This document shows, one piece after another, positions 25,251-33,666 of a DNA stretch of 64,000 nt. Position 1 is the stretch's first letter; each line of letters begins with the position of its first letter. This DNA is from Actinomadura harenae (GTDB lineage: Bacteria > Actinomycetota > Actinomycetes > Streptosporangiales > Streptosporangiaceae): positions 19,238 through 83,237 of the forward strand of contig NZ_RFFG01000035.1 in NCBI RefSeq assembly GCF_003696215.1, read 5' to 3'. Below the pieces are notes generated by a model. It worked only from the letters and a program-made list of their open reading frames with translations, was not told where the DNA came from and did not search any database. The position numbers and the translations under genes were made by a program.

Positions 25251-25441
25251 GCGGTGCCGCCTCCGCTGAGGGCTGCGCGGAGCGAGAACCAGGCGCCCCG
25301 GTCGAGCACCAAGAAGGGGTCGTTGGGGGCCTTGGAGTCGCGGACGGCCAACGCTGTGCCGGTCAGGCGCGCCATCTCGACACAGTTGTACTGCTCGCCG
25401 CTGTGGCTGGACTTCTTCCAGGTGAGACTGCCGTGCTTCAT
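25247..25441 (-). CDS. DUF397 protein, 64 aa
   Basis: Second DUF397 copy, directly downstream of the XRE gene. It shows WKKSSHSGEQYNCVEMA and LAVRDSKAPNDPFLVLDRGAW. ATG 25441 overlaps the XRE stop (ATGA), so translation is coupled. Two DUF397 genes behind one regulator suggests a local duplication; the copies differ at many positions. Confidence 0.93.
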   Translation of the reverse strand: MKHGSLTWKKSSHSGEQYNCVEMARLTGTALAVRDSKAPNDPFLVLDRGAWFSLRAALSGGGTA

Positions 25442-26322
25442 GCTGGCTCCTGTCTCCCGTGGTCCGCGATGATCGAGTCCAGATACTCGATCGAACGCTC
25501 GGGGGTGAGGGAAGTCGCCCTCAGCGTATCCACGCACGCAAGGAAAGTGTCTACCTCGGTGCTGGAATCCACGAAGCTCAGGGTGTTCTTGCCCTCCTGG
25601 TGAATCAAGGGCCTGGCGCGTTCGAACTCCAGGATGGTGAAGGGGCCGCTCAGCGCGGCATGAGCGCCGACGTGGAACGGAATGATCCGCACGCTGATGT
25701 TGGGCTTGGCCGCGCTCCGCCTGATGTGGCGAACCTGCTCGGCCATGACACGCGGTCCGCCCACGGGACGCCGCAGGCTCGCCTCGTCGACGAACGCCAG
25801 AAGCCGGGGTGGCGCCGGACGGCTGAGAACGGCCTGGCGTCCCAGGCGCGTCGCCACGCGCATCTCGGCCTCAAAGGAAGGGACGTCGCACGCCTGCATG
25901 ATGGCGCGCACGTACTCCGGGGTCTGCAACAGACCAGGGACGAGAGTCGTCTCCACGTCCGTCATGCGGATCGCCTGCGTCTCGAAGCCGATCAGGGCCT
26001 TGAGCGGGGCCGGGTAGATATTGTCTCCGGCCTCCCACCAGCCCGGCAGCTCCGCGTCCCGGGCGAGGCCGAGGAGCCGCTCTCGATCGGCGCCGGTCAC
26101 GCCATAGGCCCCGAGGATCGACGCCACTTCCTCGGGGTTGGTGGCACGGAGTCCGTTCTCGGTGCGGTTCAGCATGGCCGCCGTCCAGCCGATGCGTGAC
26201 GCCGCCGCCCGTGTGCTGAGTCCGTGGCGGCTCCGGAGTTCTCGAAGCTCCGCGCCCAGCGTGCGTCCACGGGCCGTTGTTGCATTCCTGCTGGTCAAGG
26301 GGCCTCCCGTGCTCGTCGCCAT
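25438..26322 (-). CDS. XRE-family regulator with DUF5753 domain, 294 aa
   Basis: DNA-binding regulator of the kind linked in streptomycetes to development and antibiotic control (AbaA/WhiJ-like). The N-terminal HTH is LGAELRELRSRHGLSTRAAA and TAAMLNRTENGLR. The DUF5753 domain follows from about residue 100 with LVPGLLQTPEYVRAIM, FVDEASLRRPVGG, VRIIPFHVGAHAALSGPFTILEF. It forms an operon with two DUF397 genes, and a divergent HATPase gene stands 178 bp away. An imperfect palindrome (26366-26381) lies upstream of its start. Confidence 0.92.
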   Translation of the reverse strand: MATSTGGPLTSRNATTARGRTLGAELRELRSRHGLSTRAAASRIGWTAAMLNRTENGLRATNPEEVASILGAYGVTGADRERLLGLARDAELPGWWEAGDNIYPAPLKALIGFETQAIRMTDVETTLVPGLLQTPEYVRAIMQACDVPSFEAEMRVATRLGRQAVLSRPAPPRLLAFVDEASLRRPVGGPRVMAEQVRHIRRSAAKPNISVRIIPFHVGAHAALSGPFTILEFERARPLIHQEGKNTLSFVDSSTEVDTFLACVDTLRATSLTPERSIEYLDSIIADHGRQEPA

Positions 26323-26365
26323 CCGGTGGAGCGTGCCTGGAGCCGCCGATCTGGCGTTACGTTCC

Positions 26366-26381
26366 GCGCAACTTGTTGTGC
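26366..26381. promoter_or_regulatory. Imperfect palindrome upstream of the XRE gene
   Basis: GCGCAACTTGTTGTGC: seven-base arms around TT with one mismatch, 44 bp before the XRE start and within the region divergent to the HATPase gene. Possible operator. Confidence 0.35.
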
Positions 26382-26500
26382 GTCATCCGCCACAAGAGGA
26401 AGCTCTAAGTAACAAGGCTAGTACTCAAAGTGATCACCTGGATGTCTTTCGTTCGTTTTCGGGACCTCCGATCACAAAGACGCGACTGGGGAGGGTGGCC

Positions 26501-27028
26501 ATGATGCGGAGAAGTGCGATCGGGCGGACGGTGGCGGCGCGGATGGCGGTGGAGCCGGGGGTGGCGACGTTCGGGGTGGGGCCGTTCACGGCTCGGGTGT
26601 GGCGGCTGCATCCGGCGCGGGCCGAGCGGCGGGCGCGGGAGATCGTCCGTGAGCTGCTCGTCCGCGCCGGGGTTCCGGAGGACGGCGTCAACGACCTCGA
26701 ACTCGTCGCCGCCGAACTCGCCGCCAACGGCGTCCAGCACGCCGAGCCGCCGCTCGAACTGCGCGTCCTGTTCGCGGGCTCGTCGCGCCGTCCCCTCTGG
26801 TGCGAGATCGCGGACGCCGACCCGTTCCTCGGCCGCGTCCCCGACCTCCTGCGCCCGCCGCCCGTCCTCGACGACGACGACCTGGACACGCTCATCTACA
26901 GCCTGAGCACCGACGGCCGCGGCCTCTCGATGGTCCACGCCCTCACCGAAGGCCGCTGCGCCGTCTACCCCACCACCACCTTCTCCCGCCCCGGCATAGG
27001 CAAGGCCATCGGCTTCTCCCTCCTCTGA
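26501..27028 (+). CDS. ATP-binding protein of the anti-sigma/HATPase_c_2 type, 175 aa
   Basis: GHKL-fold ATPase resembling RsbW/SpoIIAB anti-sigma factors. The N-box is LELVAAELAANGVQHAEPP and the G-box is STDGRGLSMVHALTEG. The N-terminus is basic. ATG 26501 was chosen with GGGGAGG 6 nt upstream; a longer frame runs far upstream without support. Together with the divergent XRE-DUF397 genes it forms a module that recurs at 56.8-58.6 kb. The partner sigma factor is not in the window. Confidence 0.88.
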   Translation: MMRRSAIGRTVAARMAVEPGVATFGVGPFTARVWRLHPARAERRAREIVRELLVRAGVPEDGVNDLELVAAELAANGVQHAEPPLELRVLFAGSSRRPLWCEIADADPFLGRVPDLLRPPPVLDDDDLDTLIYSLSTDGRGLSMVHALTEGRCAVYPTTTFSRPGIGKAIGFSLL

Positions 27029-27249
27029 GCCCGCTCCAATTCCTGAATGACGACACGGGCCTTCGGCCATGGCCTCGGGGGAGGCCGACCGCTTCGCATT
27101 CGTCGGATGCGCGCGACGGGGGACGGCGAGTTGTGTTTGGGTGCTCGCTGACGTCCTCTATGCGGCTGAGCGCCGACCGGTCGGGGAGGGACGTCGGGGC
27201 GGCGCCGGAGCGGCTGCGGGGCGTTCGAATGTGAGCCCTGAGCATGCGA

Positions 27250-27283
27250 AACGCCCGTCCTCGGCTAGGTGGGGACGGGCGTT
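27250..27283. terminator. Intrinsic terminator after the HATPase gene
   Basis: AACGCCCGTCC and GGACGGGCGTT form a perfect 11-bp stem with a 12-nt loop. It separates the HATPase transcript from the cobN riboswitch. Confidence 0.75.
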
Positions 27284-27386
27284 CCGGCCGGTCGAGCTTC
27301 CCCACTCGCCGACACTCGGAAGGGTACGCCTTGTGTGGCGTGGGGGCCACCGGAATCGCGGGGGTGAGGGCGAGGTGGCGGTTCCG

Positions 27387-27392
27387 TAGACT
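27387..27392 (+). promoter_or_regulatory. Probable -10 box of the cobN transcript
   Basis: TAGACT lies 7 bp before the first base of the riboswitch P1 helix (27399), so the transcript would begin exactly at the aptamer. A matching -35 is not obvious. Confidence 0.5.
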
Positions 27393-27398
27393 GGCGCG

Positions 27399-27546
27399 GC
27401 GACGGCGGGCGAGGAATCCGGTGTGAATCCGGAGCTGTCCCGCAACTGTCACCGGGGAGTCCTCCCTCATGCTTGGCCACGGCGGAAGCGCCGGAAGGCC
27501 GGGGCGGGGGCGCCGATCCGGAAGCCAGGAGACTCCGCGCCGTCGC
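27399..27546 (+). ncRNA. Cobalamin (B12) riboswitch upstream of cobN
   Basis: The conserved core is plain: GGAATCCGGTGTGAATCCGG, then AGCTGTCCCGCAACTGT (the B12 box region and L5/P6), and GCCAGGAGACTCC near the 3' side. P1 can form from GCGACGGCG (27399-27407) and CGCCGTCGC (27538-27546). It ends about 35 nt before the GGAGG of cobN, so ligand binding most likely blocks translation initiation. Confidence 0.93.
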
Positions 27547-27593
27547 GGACCTTCACCCGAGCCGGGGCGCGGACCCCGTTGGAGGCATCGCTC

Positions 27594-30500
27594 ATGCGTG
27601 CTTTGCTGCTGTCCACCGCCGACACCGAACTGCTCGCCGCGCGCGCGGCGGACGCGGGGTGGGCGACCGCCAATCCGATGCGGGTCGCCGTCGACGACCT
27701 GCCATCGCTCCTCGACGGGGTCGACGTCGTCGTGGTGCGGTTGCTGGGCGGACGGAAGACCTGGCCACAAGGGGTGGACGCGCTGGTCGGCAGCGGTTCG
27801 CCCGTGGTCCTGCTCGGCGGGGAGGCCGATCCGGACGCCGAGTTGATGGCGTTGTCCACCGTGCCGCCCGGGGTCGCCGCCGAGGCGCTCGCCTATCTGC
27901 GCGAGGGCGGCGTCGAGAACTTGCGGCAACTCGCCCTGTTCCTGTCGGACACGGTGCTGCTCACCGGGGAGGGCTTTGAGGCGCCTGTCGCCATGCCTTC
28001 GTTCGGTCTGCATGGCGAGTACAAGCGGATCGAAGGGCGTCCTACGGTCGGCGTGGTCTTCTATCGCGCGCACGAGCTGTCGGGGAACACGGCGTTCATC
28101 GACGTGTTGTGTGAGCAGATCGAACGTGCCGGCGCGAATGCGCTGCCCGTGTTCTGCGGGTCGCTGCGGGGGGCCGATCCGGAGCTGATGGCGTTGCTCG
28201 AGCAGAGCGATGCCGTTGTCGCGACCGTGCTGGCGGCGGGCGGGGCGGTCGCGGCCGACGCGAGCGCGGGAGGCGACGAGGACTCGTGGGACGCCGGGGC
28301 GCTCGCCACGCTCGACGTGCCGGTCATCCAGGGGCTCTGCCTCACGTCGTCCCGGCAGGCATGGGACGACTCGGACGCGGCGCTCGTCCCCATGGACGCC
28401 GCGATGCAGGTCGCGATCCCCGAGTTCGACGGCCGCATCATCGCCGTGCCGTTCTCGTTCAAGGAACTCGGCCCGGACGGCATCCCCGTCTATGCGGCGG
28501 ACCCGGAACGGGCCGCGCGGGTGGCCGGCATAGCGGTTCGGCACGCGCGGCTCCGGCATGTCCCGAACCGGGAGAAGCGGGTCGCGCTGGTTCTGTCGTC
28601 CTATCCGACCAAGCACGCGCGGGTCGGAAACGCGGTCGGGTTGGACACGCCCACGTCCGCCGTGCGGATGCTCCGGCAGATGGCGGACGCCGGATACGAC
28701 CTCGGCGACGACCATTCCCTATGGGAGGACCCCGACACGGGCGACCGGCTGATTCACTCCCTGATCGCGGCGGGCGGGCATGACGTCGAGTGGCTGACAG
28801 AGGACCAGTTGGCCCAGGCTCCTGCGCGCGCGTCACTGGCGTCCTACCGGACGTGGTTCGAGGCGCTTCCCGAGTCGCTGCGGGAGGGCGTCAGGGAGCA
28901 CTGGGGGCAGCCGCCGGGCGAGCTGTACGTGGACGGCGACGACATCGTCCTCGCGTCGCTGCGGTTCGGGAACGTCGTCCTGATGATCCAGCCGCCGCGC
29001 GGGTTCGGCGAGAACCCCGTGGCGATCTACCACGATCCGGACCTTCCGCCGTCCCACCACTACCTGGCCGCCTACCGCTGGCTGGACCGCGAGTTCGGCG
29101 CGGACGCGGTCGTCCACCTGGGCAAGCACGGCACGCTGGAGTGGCTGCCCGGCAAGGGGCTCGGGCTGTCGGACGGGTGCGCCCCGGACGGCGTGCTCGG
29201 CGACCTGCCGCTCGTCTACCCGTTCATCGTCAACGACCCGGGGGAGGGCACGCAGGCCAAGCGGCGCGCCCACGCCACCGTCGTCGACCACCTCGTGCCG
29301 CCGATGGCGCGCGCCGAAACCTACGGTGACCTGGCCAAACTCGAGCAGCTTCTGGACGAGTACGCCACCGTCAACGATCTCGACCCGACGAAGCTGCCGG
29401 CCGTCCGCGCGCAGATCTGGACGCTCGTCCAGGCCGCGCAGCTGCACCACGACCTCCACCAGGAGGACATGCCGGACGCGGACGACTTCGACGACTTCAT
29501 CATGCACATCGACGGCTACCTGTGCGAGATCAAGGACGTCCAGATCCGGGACGGCCTGCACATCCTCGGCCAGGAGCCGCAGGGGGAGACGCGCGTCAAC
29601 CTCGTGCTCGCCGTGCTGCGCGCCACGCAGGTGTGGGGCGGCGTCGCCGGGGCCATGCCGGGCCTGCGGTCGGCGCTCGCCGCGCCCCACGGCCTGGACG
29701 AGAAGGCGCTGCTCGCCGAGCCGGGCGCGGTCGTGAACGCGCTGGGCGGACGCACCGCGTCCGACGTGATCGACATCCTGGAGGACACCGCGCGGCGGCT
29801 CGTCCAGACCATGGAGGACGCGGGCTGGGACGCGGCCCGGGTCCCGGAGATCGCCGCCGGGATCCTGGGCGAGGACGTGCCGGACGTCGTCCGCCTGCTG
29901 GAGTTCGCCGCGGACGAGGTCGTCCCGCGCCTGGACGCCACCCGCGACGAGATCGGGGCCGTGCTGCACGCGCTGGACGGCGGGTACGTGCCCGCCGGGC
30001 CGTCCGGATCGCCGACGCGCGGGCTGGTCAACGTCCTGCCGACGGGCCGCAACTTCTACTCGGTGGACCCGAAGGCCATCCCGTCCCGCAACGCGTGGGA
30101 CGTCGGCGTCGCCCTGGCCGACTCGCTCATCCAACGTCACCTGGACGACACCGGAGAGTATCCGTCCAGCGTGGGGCTGACCGTGTGGGGCACGTCCGCG
30201 ATGCGCACCCAGGGCGACGACATCGCCGAGGTCCTGGCGCTCATCGGCTGCCGTCCGGTCTGGGACGACGCGTCCCGGCGGGTGACCGGCTTCGCCATCG
30301 TGCCGCTCGCCGAGCTGGGACGTCCGCGCATCGACGTGACGCTCCGCATCTCCGGCTTTTTCCGCGACGCGTTCCCGCACGTCATCGCCCTGATCGACGA
30401 CGCGATCACCGCCGTGGCCGCGCTGGACGAGCCGTCCGACCGCAACTTCCTGCGCGCCCACGCCGTCGAGGACCACGCCGCGCACGGCGACTGGCGCCGC

Positions 30501-31229
30501 GCGACCACCCGCGTCTTCGGCTCCAAGCCCGGCGCCTACGGCGCGGGACTCCTGCCCCTCATCGACGCCCGCAACTGGCGCGACGACTCCGACCTCGCCG
30601 AGGTCTACGCCGTCTGGGGCGGCTACGCCTACGGCCGCGGCCTGGACGGACGCGAGGCCCGCACCGACATGGAATCGACGTTCCGCCGCATCTCGGTCGC
30701 CGCGAAGAACCAGGACACCCGCGAACACGACATCGTCGACTCCGACGACTACTTCCAGTACCACGGCGGCATGGTCGCGATGGTCCGCTCCCTGACCGGC
30801 CGGAACCCGGCCGCGTACGTCGGCGACTCGGCCGTCCCCGACCAGGTCAGGACCCGGACCCTCGCCGAGGAGACCCACCGCGTCTTCCGCGCCCGCGTCG
30901 TCAACCCCCGCTGGATCGCCGCGATGCGCCGCCACGGCTACAAGGGCGCCTTCGAACTCGCGGCCACCGTCGACTACCTCTTCGGCTACGACGCGACCGC
31001 GGGCGTCGTCGACGACTGGATGTACGAGACCCTCGCCAAGGAATACGTCTTCGACACCGAGAACCGCGCCTTCATGGAGAAGTCCAACCCCTGGGCCCTC
31101 CGCGGCGTCACGGAACGCCTCCTCGAGGCCGCCGACCGAAACCTCTGGTCCGCCCCCGACCCCGAGACCCTCGACCGCCTCCGCCAGACCTACCTCGACC
31201 TCGAAGGCTCTCTCGAAGACCCCGAATAA
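27594..31229 (+). CDS. cobN: Cobaltochelatase subunit CobN, 1211 aa
   Basis: Large subunit of the ATP-dependent chelatase that inserts cobalt into hydrogenobyrinic acid a,c-diamide in the aerobic cobalamin pathway. Diagnostic blocks are HLGKHGTLEWLPGKGLGLSD, VYPFIVNDPGEGTQAKRRAHA, FYSVDPKAIPSRNAWDVG, GLTVWGTSAMRTQGDD and GFFRDAFPHVIALID. The length is standard. ATG 27594 follows GGAGG at 8 nt; an in-frame extension through the riboswitch is not coding. The ATPase partner, a fused AAA-VWA chelatase, lies 31 kb away under a second B12 riboswitch. Confidence 0.96.
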   Translation: MRALLLSTADTELLAARAADAGWATANPMRVAVDDLPSLLDGVDVVVVRLLGGRKTWPQGVDALVGSGSPVVLLGGEADPDAELMALSTVPPGVAAEALAYLREGGVENLRQLALFLSDTVLLTGEGFEAPVAMPSFGLHGEYKRIEGRPTVGVVFYRAHELSGNTAFIDVLCEQIERAGANALPVFCGSLRGADPELMALLEQSDAVVATVLAAGGAVAADASAGGDEDSWDAGALATLDVPVIQGLCLTSSRQAWDDSDAALVPMDAAMQVAIPEFDGRIIAVPFSFKELGPDGIPVYAADPERAARVAGIAVRHARLRHVPNREKRVALVLSSYPTKHARVGNAVGLDTPTSAVRMLRQMADAGYDLGDDHSLWEDPDTGDRLIHSLIAAGGHDVEWLTEDQLAQAPARASLASYRTWFEALPESLREGVREHWGQPPGELYVDGDDIVLASLRFGNVVLMIQPPRGFGENPVAIYHDPDLPPSHHYLAAYRWLDREFGADAVVHLGKHGTLEWLPGKGLGLSDGCAPDGVLGDLPLVYPFIVNDPGEGTQAKRRAHATVVDHLVPPMARAETYGDLAKLEQLLDEYATVNDLDPTKLPAVRAQIWTLVQAAQLHHDLHQEDMPDADDFDDFIMHIDGYLCEIKDVQIRDGLHILGQEPQGETRVNLVLAVLRATQVWGGVAGAMPGLRSALAAPHGLDEKALLAEPGAVVNALGGRTASDVIDILEDTARRLVQTMEDAGWDAARVPEIAAGILGEDVPDVVRLLEFAADEVVPRLDATRDEIGAVLHALDGGYVPAGPSGSPTRGLVNVLPTGRNFYSVDPKAIPSRNAWDVGVALADSLIQRHLDDTGEYPSSVGLTVWGTSAMRTQGDDIAEVLALIGCRPVWDDASRRVTGFAIVPLAELGRPRIDVTLRISGFFRDAFPHVIALIDDAITAVAALDEPSDRNFLRAHAVEDHAAHGDWRRATTRVFGSKPGAYGAGLLPLIDARNWRDDSDLAEVYAVWGGYAYGRGLDGREARTDMESTFRRISVAAKNQDTREHDIVDSDDYFQYHGGMVAMVRSLTGRNPAAYVGDSAVPDQVRTRTLAEETHRVFRARVVNPRWIAAMRRHGYKGAFELAATVDYLFGYDATAGVVDDWMYETLAKEYVFDTENRAFMEKSNPWALRGVTERLLEAADRNLWSAPDPETLDRLRQTYLDLEGSLEDPE

Positions 31230-31244
31230 TCTCCCTAGGCGGAA

Positions 31245-31289
31245 GGGGGACGTTCCGATACCGTTACTCCACTTTTCGGAACGACCCCC
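31245..31289. terminator. Hairpin after cobN
   Basis: GGGGGACGTTCCGA and TCGGAACGACCCCC pair with one mismatch around a 17-nt loop. It lies between cobN and the next small gene. It is probably a terminator of cobN, though a role as operator of the small gene cannot be excluded. Confidence 0.6.
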
Positions 31290-31303
31290 CCTTGGAAGAG
31301 TCT

Positions 31304-31585
31304 GTGAATCTCGACTTCAGTGCCGAGCCCGCGTTCTCCTGGTACGTGCTTCTGCTCGGAATCAGCGGCATCGCCATGCTGGTCACGGCGGCGCTCGGCT
31401 TCGGATCGAGGGTGCGGGACCGCATCCTCTACGCCATCGTCGGCCTCGGAATGTCCGGCTACGCCTTCTACCTGGCCTTCATCTTCACCGGCGGCACCTA
31501 CCACATGTTCTTCTACGTGTTCGTGCTGCCGGTCGTGCTCATCGCCCGAGCCGTCAGCGCTTTCTTCCAGCGCCGTAAGGCATAA
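31304..31585 (+). CDS. Small membrane protein, 93 aa, unknown
   Basis: Three hydrophobic segments are seen: SWYVLLLGISGIAMLVTAALGF, ILYAIVGLGMSGYAFYLAFIF, and MFFYVFVLPVVLIARAVSAFF. A short basic tail (QRRKA) suggests a cytoplasmic C-terminus. GTG 31304 has GGAAGAG upstream. It follows cobN by 74 bp but is separated by a hairpin. A perfect terminator follows. Family not recognised. Confidence 0.75.
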   Translation: MNLDFSAEPAFSWYVLLLGISGIAMLVTAALGFGSRVRDRILYAIVGLGMSGYAFYLAFIFTGGTYHMFFYVFVLPVVLIARAVSAFFQRRKA

Positions 31586-31605
31586 AGCGACCCGCCCGAA
31601 ACCCA

Positions 31606-31639
31606 GAACGGCCCGCGTTCCCCTGAACGCGGGCCGTTC
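31606..31639. terminator. Bidirectional terminator
   Basis: GAACGGCCCGCGTTC-CCCT-GAACGCGGGCCGTTC: a perfect 15-bp stem with a 4-nt loop between two convergent genes. It serves the small membrane protein and the RloB-like gene. Confidence 0.92.
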
Positions 31640-31646
31640 CGCTTCC

Positions 31647-32291
31647 TCACGGCTTCCGGCCCTCGCCGCGGACGGCCTCAACGGCGAGCCACACGTTGGA
31701 CGAAGGGTTCCGCCCCTGCCGGCATGGCGCGTCATGCTGCGGATCGCAGCACAGGGCCCGCTTCTTCGCGGCCGAGTGTTCCGCCTCGCCGAACGGGAAG
31801 CCGGTGGGGATGGCCTTCTTCTTGCTGTATCCGGGGATATGGCCATCGAGCTTCTTGGGCAGGTCGAAGCGGTTCGTCTGGGACGCGAAGTCCTGGTAGT
31901 GCCAGAGCAGCCAGATCTCGAAGCACGGGTTCGAGACGATGAGGTGCACGTCGTTTCGCTTCGCCAGACGGAGCGCACCGTCCAGGGTGGTGTGGTCGTC
32001 CACGTCGACCACGCACCAGACATGGTCGATCTTCAGGAACGAGTCGCGTTTACTGCGCGCGGCCTTCTCCGAGTTCTCTCGCAGCCGGAGAGCGTGGTTC
32101 ACGGTCTTGAGCGGGTCGCGTCCTTTGCCGACGCACTCGACCTTCACCGTCGGTGCCCGGTAGAGCCGGGTGATGCCCTCGAAGTACTCGACCTCGGTGA
32201 CTTCCCCTTCACAGACGATGAGCAGCCGGTTCCTCGTCGTCTTGGTGTTCGTCTTGCGGGTGAGGGACTGGGGGGTGCGTCCTCGGCTCAT
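31647..32291 (-). CDS. rloB: RloB-family protein (TOPRIM-like), 214 aa
   Basis: Small TOPRIM-fold protein of the RloB group, which accompanies AAA15-type ATPases in R-M-linked and phage-defence loci. Visible features: RLLIVCEGEVTEVEYF (first strand with Glu28 and Glu30), the acidic strand VWCVVDVDDH (Asp96, Asp98, Asp99), and the family signature SNPCFEIWLLWHY (120-132). It is expected to be the effector, by analogy with AriB of PARIS, where a TOPRIM protein released from the ATPase acts as a toxin or nuclease; that role is inference. ATG 32291 has GGAG just upstream, with no alternative start before the first strand. Its first 83 bp overlap the ATPase gene. Confidence 0.88.
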   Translation of the reverse strand: MSRGRTPQSLTRKTNTKTTRNRLLIVCEGEVTEVEYFEGITRLYRAPTVKVECVGKGRDPLKTVNHALRLRENSEKAARSKRDSFLKIDHVWCVVDVDDHTTLDGALRLAKRNDVHLIVSNPCFEIWLLWHYQDFASQTNRFDLPKKLDGHIPGYSKKKAIPTGFPFGEAEHSAAKKRALCCDPQHDAPCRQGRNPSSNVWLAVEAVRGEGRKP

Positions 32292-33567
32292 CCGACTCCA
32301 CGTGAAGTTCCTGGAAGATCCGCCGGATCTCCGCGTAACTCAGGTAGGGGACAGCACCATAGCGGCCCTGGAGGTACCCGCGTTCGACGTTCTCGTCCTT
32401 GCGTGGCTTGAATTCCGCGAGCGCGTAGAGGGTCGTCGCTCCGTCCTCGTCCTTCTCGGTGAACCAGACCTCGTCCCGATCGAGGATCTTGTCGTCGAGC
32501 AGGGTGCCCAGGAGCGTGGTGTCGTGAGACGCGAACAGCAGTTGGGACCCATGCCTGTTGATCTCGGGATCCTTGAACATGCGGATCACGGTCGAGGTGA
32601 GATGCGGATGCAGGCTCGCGTCCACCTCGTCGACCATGAGGACGCTCGGAGCGCCCATGCTCGTGAGGAGGTAGCCGATGAGGGCCAGCCACTCCACGGT
32701 TCCGTCGCTCTCCTCGTCCAGGCCGAAGCGGACCGCCGGGGCGCTGGAATGAGCAAGGAAGATCTCGTCGACATGGGTCGGGGGAGGTGCGAGTTTGAAC
32801 TCGTCCAACTCCTCGCCGAAACGGGCCATGGCGCGCTGAATGTTGGCGGAGATTTCGGTCTCTTCGACATGGACGCTTTCGATGCCGAGGTCCGCGACCT
32901 TGAGCAGCCGGGCCAGGAGCTGGGGCATGTGCTCGAGCTTGAGGATTTTCGTGGTGACCTGGAGACGGGCGTTCCTGTCTCTCTGGCGGGCCACCTGGAT
33001 GCTCTTCGTGAAGGCTTCGTAGAGCGTGCTCAGGAGGGGATGGCTGTTGCTCGCGGCGGACGACAGGTAAAGAGCGTTGGGGCGGGTGAGCCTGGCGATC
33101 TGGTTGGTCGGACCGCTCAGTGCCCGTCCGAACTCGTAGTCCTCCGGGCCGGTCCGCTCGAAGAGGCGGCGCGCCTTGCCATGGGGGAAGGAGAACAGCC
33201 ACTCGGAACATACGGTTTCGGTATCGACCTCGAAGCCGTAGGTGTACCGGATACCCCGCAGAACGAAGTCGAGTTCGTACAGCGAAGGCTCTCCTGTGAC
33301 CGGCTTGAATGGTCTGAGAGGGACCCCGCCGGTCGGTGACCAGCGTGTCTGCGAGGTGCGGATGCAGCTGATCATGTAGTGGAGCGCGTCCAGGACGTTG
33401 GACTTGCCGGAGGCGTTGGCGCCGTAGATGCCCGTCACCTGGGTCGTGGGCGGGATCTCGGTGGCGCGCGGCTTCGGCTCGCCGCGCTTCGGGACGGCGA
33501 CGAACGACAGCGTCTGCTCGTCCCGGATCGACTTGTGGTTGGCGGCCCGGAAGCGCAGCAACCTCAT
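32209..33567 (-). CDS. rloA: AAA15/AAA21-type ATPase partner of RloB, 452 aa
   Basis: SMC/ABC-like ATPase of the AAA15 group, first gene of the pair. It opens with MRLLRFRAANHKSIRDEQTLSF-type strands, then Walker A GANASGKS (49-56), a helical insert (about 180-260), a signature-like ESDGT (286-290), Walker B VLMVDEVDASLHPHL (D313, E314), the switch FASHDT (346-350) and the C-terminal YGAVP. The order matches the ATPase sensors of PARIS and RloAB loci. The C-terminus is acidic and His-rich and is encoded in the stretch shared with rloB. A 99-bp gap separates it from the amino acid permease gene upstream, so it probably has its own promoter. Confidence 0.9.
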   Translation of the reverse strand: MRLLRFRAANHKSIRDEQTLSFVAVPKRGEPKPRATEIPPTTQVTGIYGANASGKSNVLDALHYMISCIRTSQTRWSPTGGVPLRPFKPVTGEPSLYELDFVLRGIRYTYGFEVDTETVCSEWLFSFPHGKARRLFERTGPEDYEFGRALSGPTNQIARLTRPNALYLSSAASNSHPLLSTLYEAFTKSIQVARQRDRNARLQVTTKILKLEHMPQLLARLLKVADLGIESVHVEETEISANIQRAMARFGEELDEFKLAPPPTHVDEIFLAHSSAPAVRFGLDEESDGTVEWLALIGYLLTSMGAPSVLMVDEVDASLHPHLTSTVIRMFKDPEINRHGSQLLFASHDTTLLGTLLDDKILDRDEVWFTEKDEDGATTLYALAEFKPRKDENVERGYLQGRYGAVPYLSYAEIRRIFQELHVESDEPRTHPPVPHPQDEHQDDEEPAAHRL

Positions 33568-33666
33568 GATGTTCCCTCGACGTGTTCGCGTATGGACAGC
33601 AGTCTGTCGGCACTCTACGACGAAAGTTCCCGTAGTCGAGGGGTTGTATGCGTCTTGTGGACGAAG

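Noticed and set aside
27423..27593. In-frame N-terminal extension of CobN
   Set aside because: It is entirely riboswitch RNA; the family N-terminus and the ribosome binding site fit ATG 27594.
28833..30935. 700-codon open frame antisense to cobN
   Set aside because: Shadow frame produced by the third-position G/C of cobN; repetitive Val/Arg/Gly/Asp composition, no ribosome binding site, no domain.
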